Part shown: piece after piece, positions 45,709 through 55,900 of the stretch | Layout of the letters: every line of letters starts with the position of its first letter | How positions within the stretch are numbered: position 1 is the first letter of the stretch | Assembly: GCF_014332515.1 (NCBI RefSeq) | Contig: NZ_VFSD01000012.1 | Location: forward strand, 1-64,000 | From: Pontibacter beigongshangensis | GTDB lineage: Bacteria > Bacteroidota > Bacteroidia > Cytophagales > Hymenobacteraceae | Length of the DNA: 64,000 nt | Direction: 5' to 3' | Made by a program: the position numbers and the translations under genes | The notes under the pieces: generated by a model | What the model saw: only the letters and a program-made list of their open reading frames with translations | Database searches by the model: none | Told to the model about the DNA's origin: nothing

Positions 45709-48700
45709 CTACTTGGAACGTACGCTACGGTGCAGCTTCACTTCTTTTAAGCCCGACGGCACCAGCGCATCCTCTGAGGAGGCAATCGCCGGAAAGGCAT
45801 AGGTAATGCGGTCAGACTCCGGCACCTGAGCATCATAGATCATGCGGTTCATGAGTGAATTGGCCACGTGAATCTCAATTTCATTTGTTCCTTTCTTCAG
45901 GTACTTTGTAACTCGCAGTTGCCAGGGAGAGCACCATACAATGCCAGCCTCCCTCCCGTTTATGAACACCTGTGCCACAGATCCGGGGTTGCCAAGGTCC
46001 AGGTAGATGTCATCGTCTGCAGGATCAATGAATATGTTTTTTTTATATATAGCCGTGCCGGAGTAGTATTTCATCTGTGGATTGTCGGAGGCTGTCCAAT
46101 CTTGCAGCCTTTCCAATGTTCGTTCTCCAGGTCCACCCAATTTTTCATCAAAATGGACATTCCAACCGCCATTGATAACTTCGGTTTTACCTGCAGGCTT
46201 TGGCGGGGAGAATGGCAGAAGTTTATCGTTCTGAGCTGTGACAACAATAAAACAAGATTCGCGGGCAGCCAGATTCAGTTGCACAGAAACGGACTTTTTA
46301 TCCCTTTTCAGAATCGGCAGGGAAAGGCGTTCCCCCGTCACGGTGTTCCATAGCTGCACCTGCTTTCCGGCAGCGGCAAACGTAAACAGGTTTTCCTCTG
46401 CCGCATCTTTATGGTTGTCCAGAAAGTAAATATCCGCATCTGCCAGTTTTCGGTGGGCAAAGTAAATTTTGTTTGCCTTGGTATCTCCGGATGCCAGGGC
46501 CACATCGGGCCTCATACCTGCTTTCTCAATAGCTTCAGCCAGCGGCATACCCCAATACACCATTCCTTTGCCATAGGTGCGGGCACCTGATTCAGAAGAA
46601 CTCTTTCCCCACAACCTGGCTACGATTTCTCTGTATTCCTGTTCTTTTCCTACATCTCCTGCAGATCCGGATGTCAGCGGTCTGGGCCCATAAACTTTTC
46701 CTCCTTTTTCCACAATAGAGGCAATCTTTCGCAGGGCCTCCAAGGTAATGTCGCCGTTTCGGGGAAGTACCATCATGTTGTAGCTTACGCCATCCGGCAA
46801 CATGATTTTCCCTGCTTTTCCTTCCATGCGGGTAAGCAGGGCATCGGTTGTAAAAGCATCGAAATCATACCCGCCGGGAATGTCAGGCAGCCGGTAGGTA
46901 AGAATTTTTACAGGCGCATTTTCACCCAAGTAGACACAAAGGTCGATGGAGGATTTGCCTGTGCGCAGAATGGCGGCATTTCTGGCCTGGTAATCCCAAA
47001 ACGGGCGGCTATAGTTCCACCAGGTGTTGTTTCGGTTTATGGCGTAGTGCCGGCCGCCTCCGGTACTGCCCGGCAACTTGTCAAGCCAGGGCTGATAGGC
47101 GGAAGCACAGATAACAAATTCATTGATGCCAAAGGCGTAGGCATAGTCGGCCAGCGATTTTAAGTCGGCCAGAGAAGCGCTGTATTTTGCATCCGTATAC
47201 GCCTCGCCGGAGGCTATTCGCTTGCCGTAAAGATGCGCGGCAGAAGAGCTCTCCTTTATGTCGTAATTGCCCTCGGGGTGGATGGCCCAGAATTCTCCCT
47301 GAGGTTTACTTACCTTGCTCTTCGCCTGGATCGGGTCTCCTACAAAGCACAAGGCATTGCCGATGGCCTGGGCAGTAAAGGTCAACCCTCTGCTTTTGCT
47401 CAACCGCTCAAAGGTGCCATAGTAATTATCGGCAATCATATCGGCAATATTGCGCCGCACGTCAAACAAAAAGCCATCAGACTCTTTTACGCTGTTGACG
47501 ACGTAGCCCATCATGGCAGGCAGAAATGGAGTGGGATCATAGCCCCTCCTCTTTGTAAATTCATCGATAAAATTGTCGGTCCAGTTTTGTGCGCCGGCCT
47601 CGTGGCTATCCATGGCAACGCCTGAAAGGCTACCACTTTGGGTAAAAGCGAGCGAGTCTGCTATTTTCTCAACATAATTTTCCCACTGGAGTTCGGCTGC
47701 CCGCACCGAGAGTTTGTCACATTCCCTTCCGATCAGATTTGTCCGGCCGTGCTTGGTCTTCGCTCCGGTAGGCACATAGGCAAACCGCATCACGACCCAA
47801 CTTCCCGGAGGAACATCCCAGCGTAGAACCCCCTCAGCATCCATTTTGCCGGTAAGGTTAATAATGCTTCTTGCGTCGATACTCTCGGCAGGAGCATAGG
47901 CCGGGGTTTTGTCTGCTTCGATGTATTCAGAGAAGAGCCCGGCCTTTTCCTCCCATTGGTCCAATTTGGCGGCAGCGTTCAGTGTCACGGACCCTAACAG
48001 CATATCTTTATTTTTCTCGCTCTGTTCCCACCAGTTGTGTAACCTAAGCCGGTAGTGCTTTGCTTTGATGGCAGGAAAGGAGATGGTTTTCTGTTTCCAG
48101 CTTTCATGTGCCCTGTAAATTGGCTTGAGGTCGCATACTTTCCTGTAATGAACGCCATCATCAGAAGCTTCCAGTTGCCCCAGATCAGGAAGAGCCCGGT
48201 AACCGGTGCCGACAAATGTGTTTGACGGTGGCCCGGGCACGTTGGTGGCGCTGGTGGTAGCTTTTCCTTTTGGCTGCACCTGGTAGGAAATACTTCTGGC
48301 CTCGAACGGATTGGAAAAGCTCAAATCAACCAAAACCCCGCCCTCTTTGGGAGATATTCTGGTTAGTGAAGCAGATTGAGGATTGAACATAGGGGCGAAA
48401 TCCATGCCGGCTACATTGGAATGCAAACTGAATGGTACTGTGGATGAACTTACGCCTGCACCACTCTTAGCAGGAAAAGCAAGCACGGCCACATCACGGT
48501 AAAATCCGTGCGCGTTAACAGGCTCTTCCAGTTTTCCTGCAAAAGCTTTCCCACCGCTAATTACTGTTTCGGTGGCTGTGAGTCGCTTCATGCCGTACTC
48601 ATCCGTAACCCAGGGGCCACCGGCAACATAGCCATTGGAGAGGTGGATTTCAAATGACAGTCCAAGGCGTTTTGCTTCTTCGGCCGAAAACCGGAGCATT

Positions 48701-48990
48701 TTCCACCACTCAGGCGAAAATCCGGGCAATGCATTTTCTGCCTTCCCATGCGATTGATCGTAATACACCACACCACCAACACCTGCGCGCTTAAAGGCTT
48801 CCAGGTCGGCCGTTATACCTTCTTTGGTAGTTTCTGTCTCTCCATGAAACCACCACACTTTAGTGCGGGCGCTGTCCTGCACATTGTTGAAGCCTTGCAG
48901 GGCAACAGCAAGATTTTCGCCTCCCGGTTTTTGAGCAACAACAAAGTGGGTTAGGGCAACCAGGGCTGACAGAAGAATGTACCGTTGCAT
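45709..48990 (-). CDS. GH106-type alpha-L-rhamnosidase, first
   Basis: This 1093-residue secreted protein has a signal (about 1-19, VVAQ). The family head motif KVWWFHGETETTKEGITADLEAFKRAGVGGV (about 44-75) is the GH106 pattern, with WWFHGE in place of the usual WHWMG. ...SNGYVAGGPWVT follows (about 117). A C-terminal galactose-binding-like module (about 985-1060, FINGREAGIVWCSPWQLRV) is typical. It would remove terminal alpha-L-rhamnose from rhamnogalacturonan oligosaccharides. It follows the other GH106 on the same strand with about 240 bp between them, consistent with an operon-like arm. Whether the altered motif changes specificity cannot be told. Confidence 0.85.
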   Translation of the reverse strand: MQRYILLSALVALTHFVVAQKPGGENLAVALQGFNNVQDSARTKVWWFHGETETTKEGITADLEAFKRAGVGGVVYYDQSHGKAENALPGFSPEWWKMLRFSAEEAKRLGLSFEIHLSNGYVAGGPWVTDEYGMKRLTATETVISGGKAFAGKLEEPVNAHGFYRDVAVLAFPAKSGAGVSSSTVPFSLHSNVAGMDFAPMFNPQSASLTRISPKEGGVLVDLSFSNPFEARSISYQVQPKGKATTSATNVPGPPSNTFVGTGYRALPDLGQLEASDDGVHYRKVCDLKPIYRAHESWKQKTISFPAIKAKHYRLRLHNWWEQSEKNKDMLLGSVTLNAAAKLDQWEEKAGLFSEYIEADKTPAYAPAESIDARSIINLTGKMDAEGVLRWDVPPGSWVVMRFAYVPTGAKTKHGRTNLIGRECDKLSVRAAELQWENYVEKIADSLAFTQSGSLSGVAMDSHEAGAQNWTDNFIDEFTKRRGYDPTPFLPAMMGYVVNSVKESDGFLFDVRRNIADMIADNYYGTFERLSKSRGLTFTAQAIGNALCFVGDPIQAKSKVSKPQGEFWAIHPEGNYDIKESSSAAHLYGKRIASGEAYTDAKYSASLADLKSLADYAYAFGINEFVICASAYQPWLDKLPGSTGGGRHYAINRNNTWWNYSRPFWDYQARNAAILRTGKSSIDLCVYLGENAPVKILTYRLPDIPGGYDFDAFTTDALLTRMEGKAGKIMLPDGVSYNMMVLPRNGDITLEALRKIASIVEKGGKVYGPRPLTSGSAGDVGKEQEYREIVARLWGKSSSESGARTYGKGMVYWGMPLAEAIEKAGMRPDVALASGDTKANKIYFAHRKLADADIYFLDNHKDAAEENLFTFAAAGKQVQLWNTVTGERLSLPILKRDKKSVSVQLNLAARESCFIVVTAQNDKLLPFSPPKPAGKTEVINGGWNVHFDEKLGGPGERTLERLQDWTASDNPQMKYYSGTAIYKKNIFIDPADDDIYLDLGNPGSVAQVFINGREAGIVWCSPWQLRVTKYLKKGTNEIEIHVANSLMNRMIYDAQVPESDRITYAFPAIASSEDALVPSGLKEVKLHRSVRSK

Positions 48991-49113
48991 ATTGGGCTTT
49001 TTTATCTCCTCTTGGTTTACTACGTGGAAGGCACTACTACTTTTCGTTTGACCCAGCCTGTTTTATAGCCTGGGGACCTGTGCCTTTTATCCCTACTAAT
49101 TATCCCTACTAAA

Positions 49114-49144
49114 GCTCCGGAAGGCCATTTTCATTAGAATAATT
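49114..49144 (-). repeat. intergenic box repeat, copy 18 (reverse)
   Basis: GCTCCGGAAGGCC is followed by ATTTTCATTAGAATAATTT. It sits between the two GH106 genes. Confidence 0.7.
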
Positions 49145-49233
49145 TAAAGGTGCGCTCACTTATTCGAAATTGCCTCGTGCCCAGCAAGACGCTCGCAGGT
49201 CTGAAAGACGCTGCGAGGTCTGTGCGGGAATGG

Positions 49234-52089
49234 CTACTTCAGTGCCTGCCCCTGCGAAGTAGTGGCATAAGGTGTAATGGTTACCGGGCCGATCAGGCCG
49301 GAGGCCATTGGTTTCCAGACGGCGGCATCGAAGGCTTTGTAATCGATGTTCACGAAGTTGATTTCGTGGTACCTGCGCCACTCTATCTTTTTCTGGTCCA
49401 TGTCGCGGATGCGGTTGGCCATCAGGTTGGCAACTTCTACTTTCAGGGTATTTTTGCCTGGCTTCAGGTACTGCCCTACCCTTGCCTGGAACGGGATGCT
49501 CCACAGGTGGCCCACTTCCTGCCCGTTTAACCAGACACGCGCGCTTTCGCTTACCTTGCCCAGGTCCAGCACGTATTCTCCGGCATTTTTGGCTGGCATG
49601 TCGAACGTGACGGTATACTCCCCGCTACCTGAGAACGCTTCGGCTTTCTTGTCGCCCAGCTCGGTCCACGACACCAGCTTCGTCAGCTTCTTATCGGCTG
49701 GCACTTCGGGGCCACCTTTTGTGAAATGCAGGTTCCAGTCGCCGGAAACGGCAATAGGTGAACCCGGCTGTTCCAGGTACTGCCAGGCTACCAGGCCTGG
49801 GGTAGCAGCATTGGTAGCACGCAGAATCAGGGCTTCGCCAGACTTGAGCTGCACCCGCACATTGGTTTTGTTGTTGGCTGTTGTAGCCCTGGCCAGACCA
49901 GCACTGCCGCTCTGTGGGTCCAGGATCACGACCGACTGCGCTTCTATATTAAGCGGGATGGTAGTGTCGATAGCTTTGGGGGTGTGGTTGACGAGGTAGT
50001 AATACTTACCGCCTTCAATCTCTCTCCTGATAAACTTAAGGCCTGTATCAGTCAGTGCCTCGCGTTGAATGTCCTTCAGCTCCAGCGCCTGCTGCACATT
50101 TTTAGAGAGTAGAATCTCCCCTCTTCCGGCTTTATGCTGGCGTACGCCTTGTCCGGCATCCGTAAAAGTCAGGCTCTGCACCAGCTGCTCCAGCTTTTTG
50201 CGGCGGTTTTCCAGGTCCTGCAGTCCCGGCACATCGGTTGGCAGCTCTTCCAGCACTACCGTGGCACCTTCTTTTGCCAGGGCAATTACCCGCTCAAACG
50301 TGGTTTCTGACATGTACTTGCTCTGCGGCACAATCAGCACTTTACGTGTGGGGGCGCCTGCAGCCGTTACAATTTGCCCGTTGTTCACCTTCGCCTCCTG
50401 CAGCATCTTATCCGAAACAAAATCCAGGGAGTAGCCTGCATCCATGAGCTGCTGCGACTGCTTGTAGAACTGTGTCGGGTGCAGCCACTCGTCTATGTCG
50501 TGCACTTTTATGAGCATTTCCATGCCTTTAGGGTTGCTCCATACATCATGGATAGGCCAGTACATGAGCAGTTCGTTATCGGGTCTGCCCGACTGCAGCA
50601 CCGACTGCACCCGTGCAATATAATTGTTAAAAGCTCCGAAATGCGACCAGAGGCTGTTGGCTGGCGTCAGGTTAAGGGAGGCATAGAACAGCCAGCCCGG
50701 CCAGGCGACATCTTCCGGCGAGTAAGTCACTCCATGGTAGAAAACATGGTTCACACCAGATAGGAACACCTGCTCCACCTCCGGCTTCATCTGCGAATAA
50801 GCGGTCTTGAAATGTTCGCCCAACCAGGTAAAGGTTTCGCTGGAAGTCAGGTTCTTGCCGGCCACATGGGCAGCCGAAGAAGCAAATTTGAGCATGATCG
50901 GGTCCGGGTCCACGTTGCGCACATCAGCACTGTCTCGGCGCAGGCCGGGAATCGGAAAGTAGCTGGAGCCGAAGGTCTCGCACTCCGGAATATCTACGGC
51001 TGCGTACAGGTCGAGCAGGTTGCCCGGTGAGCCGTGCGACTGGTTTTTGGTGAAGCTTTTGTGCTGGTGCGCCCAGTTGTTCCAGGTCTTGTAGAAATTG
51101 TCGTAGAGCATTTCGCTCATGGTTTCGCGGTAGTCAGCTTTGAGCCGTGCTATCTTCTCAGTCTGCTCTTTGCTCACCAAATCCTTCAGGTACAGGCGCA
51201 GGTCGTAGCCACGGCGCTTCTGAAACTCTTCAAAAAAAGTAGGCGACCAGTTGGCGCCGTACACTTCGTAGCTGTCGTTGTAGAAGGCTCTCACGCCGTG
51301 GTTGCTCCCGCCGAAGGCTTTGGTAAAAGGCTCCAGGTAGGCGTTCACGGCTTTTTCAGAAAGGTGGTCGAGGGTGAAGCCCACACCGCCTGGCGCGGCA
51401 CGTTTCACCATTTGCCTTGTTTTGCCATTAAAGGCCGCGTACACCGTCCAGGTGCCGGATTTCGGGGTCCAGTTCAGCTTGCCATCGGCCGTGGCTTTGT
51501 CGGTAATGTTCAGCGCTTCTCCTTTTCCGCTATAAGCCATTACTGCCTGCAGCTGCGGGTTCAGCTCGCGTTGCTTCGGGTCCTGCACCGTCAGGCTCTC
51601 CTTCAGGATCTGACCAGCCTTTAAGGTATAGGTCTGCACAATCAGTTTAGCCGCGGCAAACTCCGGCTTCACTTGCGGCCCGCCAAAAGGCCAGCCGGTT
51701 CCCTGTGTCAGGTCCACGCCCATGTTCAGGTTGTTGGCCTTCTGCACGGTGTAGTCGAGCATGCCCATCCACTTCGGCGACAGAAAATCGATGTAGCGGC
51801 TCTCGTGCCCCATGGCTCCGTAAATAGGCGCAATTTCCACACCGCCCAGACCAACTTCCGCGTATTGGGTCATCTGCTTGTCGATGTTCTGCTCGTCTAC
51901 GGCGCTGCCCATCCACCACCAGCGGGTCCAGGGCTTGTTTTCGCGCTGCACCTCGGGCCAGGCGTTCACTGTTTGCTGGCTACCGGCTGTGGCTGTGTCG
52001 GTAGAGGCGGCAGGCTGCGACTGTCGGCAGTTGGTAAGCACCGCCCCGCAAAGTGCGAGGGTGAGGAGTAGTTTATTTTTATGTACCAT
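49234..52089 (-). CDS. GH106-type alpha-L-rhamnosidase, second (lipoprotein)
   Basis: This 951-residue protein is lipidated at Cys21 (LTNC). The GH106 head motif WTRWWWMGSAVDEQNI (about 54-70) precedes VGLGGVEIAPIYG and TGWPFGGPQV (about 131-142). The C-terminal beta-module (about 840-900, VWLNGQEVGHLWSIPFQARV) matches that of the other copy. Surface or periplasmic release of L-rhamnose is the expected role. Its lipid anchor makes it the better candidate for action at the outer membrane. It is only about 60% as similar in design to the first copy by eye, so a different linkage is possible. Confidence 0.85.
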   Translation of the reverse strand: MVHKNKLLLTLALCGAVLTNCRQSQPAASTDTATAGSQQTVNAWPEVQRENKPWTRWWWMGSAVDEQNIDKQMTQYAEVGLGGVEIAPIYGAMGHESRYIDFLSPKWMGMLDYTVQKANNLNMGVDLTQGTGWPFGGPQVKPEFAAAKLIVQTYTLKAGQILKESLTVQDPKQRELNPQLQAVMAYSGKGEALNITDKATADGKLNWTPKSGTWTVYAAFNGKTRQMVKRAAPGGVGFTLDHLSEKAVNAYLEPFTKAFGGSNHGVRAFYNDSYEVYGANWSPTFFEEFQKRRGYDLRLYLKDLVSKEQTEKIARLKADYRETMSEMLYDNFYKTWNNWAHQHKSFTKNQSHGSPGNLLDLYAAVDIPECETFGSSYFPIPGLRRDSADVRNVDPDPIMLKFASSAAHVAGKNLTSSETFTWLGEHFKTAYSQMKPEVEQVFLSGVNHVFYHGVTYSPEDVAWPGWLFYASLNLTPANSLWSHFGAFNNYIARVQSVLQSGRPDNELLMYWPIHDVWSNPKGMEMLIKVHDIDEWLHPTQFYKQSQQLMDAGYSLDFVSDKMLQEAKVNNGQIVTAAGAPTRKVLIVPQSKYMSETTFERVIALAKEGATVVLEELPTDVPGLQDLENRRKKLEQLVQSLTFTDAGQGVRQHKAGRGEILLSKNVQQALELKDIQREALTDTGLKFIRREIEGGKYYYLVNHTPKAIDTTIPLNIEAQSVVILDPQSGSAGLARATTANNKTNVRVQLKSGEALILRATNAATPGLVAWQYLEQPGSPIAVSGDWNLHFTKGGPEVPADKKLTKLVSWTELGDKKAEAFSGSGEYTVTFDMPAKNAGEYVLDLGKVSESARVWLNGQEVGHLWSIPFQARVGQYLKPGKNTLKVEVANLMANRIRDMDQKKIEWRRYHEINFVNIDYKAFDAAVWKPMASGLIGPVTITPYATTSQGQALK

Positions 52090-52133
52090 TCTTAAACCTT
52101 GATTAAAGGATTTTCTTGATTCCCCTGATTTCT

Positions 52134-52167
52134 AATTATTCCAATGAAAATGACCTTCCGGAGGCTT
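52134..52167 (+). repeat. intergenic box repeat, copy 19 (forward; left end of composite C)
   Basis: AATTATTCCAATGAAAATG leads to ACCTTCCGGAGGC. It lies 44 bp upstream of the GH106 start at 52089. Confidence 0.7.
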
Positions 52168-52171
52168 TAAA

Positions 52172-52357
52172 TAGATTTTAGATGCTAGATGTTAGATGAT
52201 AGATGATAGATTTTAGTATCATGACATAAGTATCACGTACCACGACATAGGGCCCAAGGTTAGTGAAGCATTGCCTCGTGTTTCATCATTTAGCCTCAAA
52301 CCTCCTAAATCAACTATTTAGCAATTAAACCATTTAGCCTTTCAACAACCGAAAACT
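52172..52357. repeat. heptad-periodic spacer of composite C
   Basis: At 52172-52213 six consecutive 7-mers read TAGATTT, TAGATGC, TAGATGT, TAGATGA, TAGATGA and TAGATTT. Further right, TTTAGCC-like units and ATTAAACCATTTAG match the reverse complement of the composite A spacer. Confidence 0.6.
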
Positions 52358-52407
52358 AAATTATTTGAATGAAAACGGCCTTCCAGAGTCGCTGCTGCTA
52401 TTGCTCT
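52358..52407 (+). repeat. intergenic box repeat, copy 20 (forward; right end of composite C)
   Basis: AAATTATTTGAATGAAAACG leads to GCCTTCCAGAG and a GCTGCTGCTA tail, 44 bp before the rhaM 3' end. Confidence 0.7.
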
Positions 52408-52450
52408 ACAAAGACACACAGGTCAGGAAAACGCTGTGAAGTATTACAGG

Positions 52451-52762
52451 CTAAGCCAGATAAAACACTTCTTTTAGCGGTATACTAACCGGTGAGTTAT
52501 CCGGGTTCGTCTCCATGATGTCGGCCATAAAGGCCCACCACTTCTGCACAATGGCCGTAGTGCCCAGATCCTGCGACGATTGCCCCGCCTGCTTTTGCAC
52601 TGCGAAGAGCGTGCTGGTTTCTTCATCCAGAAAAATGGAGTAATCGCTCACGCCAGCCTCTTTCAGCAGTTGCGCCAACTCGGGCCAGATTTCGTCGTGG
52701 CGCTTCTTGTACTCAGCCTCAAAACCAGGCTTCAGTTTCATCTTAAAAGCAAATCGCTGCAT
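52451..52762 (-). CDS. rhaM: L-rhamnose mutarotase
   Basis: This 103-residue cytosolic protein interconverts alpha- and beta-L-rhamnose so that the isomerase receives its preferred anomer. The RhaM signature is clear: EAEYKKRHDEIWPEL (about 15-29, with probable catalytic His22), AVQKQ, and WWAFMADIMETNPDNSPVS (about 75-93) followed by LKEVFYLA at the end. Length and ends match the family. The gene sits between the two large enzymes of the minus arm. No isomerase, kinase or aldolase for rhamnose is present in the window, so the remaining pathway must be elsewhere. Confidence 0.93.
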   Translation of the reverse strand: MQRFAFKMKLKPGFEAEYKKRHDEIWPELAQLLKEAGVSDYSIFLDEETSTLFAVQKQAGQSSQDLGTTAIVQKWWAFMADIMETNPDNSPVSIPLKEVFYLA

Positions 52763-52767
52763 GTTGT

Positions 52768-52801
52768 TAGAGGCTAGATTTAGATATGAGATACTAGATT
52801 T
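52768..52801. repeat. heptad remnant upstream of rhaM
   Basis: TAGAGGC, TAGATTT and AGATATG, then TAGATTT after a 6-bp step, directly precede the rhaM start. Confidence 0.4.
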
Positions 52802-52947
52802 TTTACCCTGTGTATTAAACTGATTATTGGTTTTTAGTTAACCTGATTATGAATTCGCCCTCAACTCTTCAATATCTATGGGAGTCTTCCTGCTTTTTCA
52901 TTCTGTAAACTGCTTTTCCTCCTTATATTACCTTGTCCTATTAAATG

Positions 52948-52982
52948 TCTAAAATCTAGCATCTATTATCTAGCATCTCCAA
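52948..52982. repeat. heptad array at 3' end of the 52984 gene
   Basis: Five units, TCTAAAA, TCTAGCA, TCTATTA, TCTAGCA and TCTCCAA, end 1 bp before the stop codon of the next minus-strand gene. Confidence 0.5.
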
Positions 52983-52983
52983 C

Positions 52984-55900
52984 CTAATTCCTTACCAAGG
53001 TCACGCCCATCAGCCCGATGACCACATCGTTTGCCAGCGCATTTACCTCCAGCGACTTCAGCTTTTTAGCCGGGTTCAGGGGCAGGTCCAGCACAGTGGC
53101 GGCACCACCGGGAATGTAGCTGTCGTAGGCGAAGCCTTGAATAGTACTGTATTTAAAGTTGGTCGGCACGTCACCTGTTTTCAGGTGCACCCGGATCGGT
53201 TTCGGCTTGGAGCTGGTGAACGAATACTTGTTGAGGTAGAAATCCTGCTCAATCGGCCACCAGGTGTCGGGGTTGCGCAGCACTAATTTGTCCTGTGTCC
53301 CGTCGGTATACGTTATCACCACTTCGCCATTGTCGAAGCGCGACTGCATCGGGTTGGTAGAGCCGGCCATGAGCAGGTAGGCATGTGAGGCAGCGCCTTG
53401 CAGCGGCACAGCTGCTTTGGTAGGGTAGTTATCCCATTGGCTCGTGAAGAGGATGTTTCTGCCAGCGCCCGGACCGGTTGTTTTAAAGGGCAAGCCGTTG
53501 GGCAAGGTAATTTCACCTGTCTCCCCTGCTTTCGCCCGAAGTCCGGAATCGTCGATCTCAGCTGTTACCAAGGGGTAGCACCAGTTGCCGATGCCCTGCT
53601 TGGGCAGCTGCAGCGTAGCCGATGCAGGCCGTGGAGTCAGGTATTCGTTTTTAAAGATCTGAGTTACGTTGTCGTTAAAGTGAGCTGTCAGGTCCAGCGT
53701 CTCCCACTTAGGAGCTGCCTTTGCCGCAGCTACCGGCACATGCCAGTTGGTAATGCCGGCTGTGGCCAGTGTCTGGTTTCCCGCGCTTACATAGACCTGG
53801 TTTGTACCGGGTTTAAGGTGTTCCGCAGGAATGACGATGGCGGCAGATGATGCAAACGCCGGCACTTCCAGTTTCATTTTCTGCGAGTACTTTCCTACAG
53901 AAACCGTTACTTCCTGATTTAGTGCATGGGCTGTATTATTCTGCAGTTCAACCCGCAGCTGCGCCTCAGCAGGAGCTGTGGCAGAAACAAGTCGGTAAGG
54001 CTCGCGAAGTTCCACATTTACGGGCTGCCACCAGCTGAGGTCGCCCTGTGCCGTGCGCACAAAAAATGTGCGGTGCCCGTCCTTCCCTGCCAGCTTCACC
54101 TGCACTTTGTTCTTTTTCTGGTCCGAGCCTGCTACAATTCCCTGTGTATCCTTCAGCTCCAGCACTTCCGCTTTCCCGAAATCAACTTCCAGATTCGCTC
54201 CTTGTGCTGCAATGGCATGGTGCGCCGGTGCAGCGGGTTTATCGCCCGCCCAGGTTATGACCACTTCGTATTTCTCCGCAACAGCCGGCTCTATGTCTAT
54301 CTGCGGTGTGCCTACAGCCTCTGCAAATGCTGTCCATTTTACAGGACGCCCGTTCACGGTTACTGAGGCCACTTTATCACCTAAGGCGGCAGCTCTGAAT
54401 TTAAGTTTCAGCGGTTTGCCAAAGTGTGGTTCCAGCAGGTAGGTTTCCTTGTTTCCGTCTCTCCTGAAGCTGTATTTAATATCAGGCGTTTCGAGCAGCG
54501 CATGGTTCCAGGAAGCTGGCAGCCCGGGCCGTATCGTCAGCTCCTCTGCCAGCATATCCGGCTGAATACCGAACATACCCTCTACAAGGGCGCGCGATGT
54601 AACTCCAATGCCATCGGCAAAATCGCGGTACAGTTCGTTGCGGTAATGGTCGTAGTAAGAGAGTTGCTGCAGGTTGCCGGGGCTGGAACCCATGTACATA
54701 CTCTCTACCAATATGCTTTTCATGAGCCGGTTCGCCTCCTCTATGTGGCCCGCCTGCCAGTACGCCAAAGCCGTATGCGCTACCTCGGCCAGTGCCACGT
54801 TGTTTACCGACCAGGTATAAGGCATCCAGTTGGTAGTAGTGAGGGTGTAGAGATTCTCACCTGGCAGATCGGCACACTTTATCGGGATGTGCGGAATCTG
54901 CGTGTCTACGTAGCGCAGCGCCTGATAAGCCTGAAACGGATCCGGCACCTGCGAATCGAGGGCATGGTAAACGGTCCAGAGAGCGGCCGCAGGATGCAGT
55001 TTCTGCAGTCCGAGCAGGTCCTTGAACTCCGCGTACACACCGGCTTCCGGCATCCATAGCGTGGACCCAATGGCTTTCTTTATCTTCTCTGCCTCCCTGG
55101 CGTAAGGCGTAGGATCTTTCCCGATAAGCGGGGCCAGCCGGGCCGCCATCTTGTTGGAAAAGTGATGGTAAGAGGAGGATAGCGTTACACCGCCGCCGCT
55201 GTACTGCACGGCATCACTGGCCCAGAAGCTGGCGTAGGCATCGTATAAGCCATCGTTATCGGAGTCGAAATTTCGTTTCTCCCAGGCCAGGTGGCGCTCC
55301 AGCATCGGCCATGCCTCCTGCAGGTAGGCTTTGTCGCCCGTCCAGAGGAAGTGGCGCAGCAACTGGTCTATAAACACCATGTTCATGTCGTAGTGGTGGG
55401 CCACATGTTTTTTGCCTGGGTTCCGGGATATATAACCGCTGGTGTAGAGCGAGAGCCCCAGCGTTTCCTCCATCCGGGCTAGGTTCCGCTCCTGGTCCGG
55501 CACCACCGGACCACTGGCCGGCGAGGTCACCTGCGCTTCGGCATACCCCCGGAAATGAGAGCGGGCGCGGTCGTGGTGACCCAGGGCATCGGCCACATAA
55601 GCGCCACGCCAGCCGTTGAGCGGCATGCGCCAGGCAATTGCCCCGTGCATGTAGCTTTTTCCGTCCCAAATGGCGTCGGCTGCGATGCTCAGTGCGCCTC
55701 CGAAGGTGTTGAAAAACGGATCAGGTGTTTCAAGTCTGATGTGGCTGGCCGCTTTTTTGCGGCTCGCTTCCGCTTTCTGGAAAACATTGGCTAAATCTGA
55801 ATATCGGATGGGGCTGCTTTTGCTATTCTGGAGGCCAAAGAATACTTTTTGGGCTGGTTTAAGTGCCTGCCGCCCCACCACTACCGGCAACTCCGACTCC

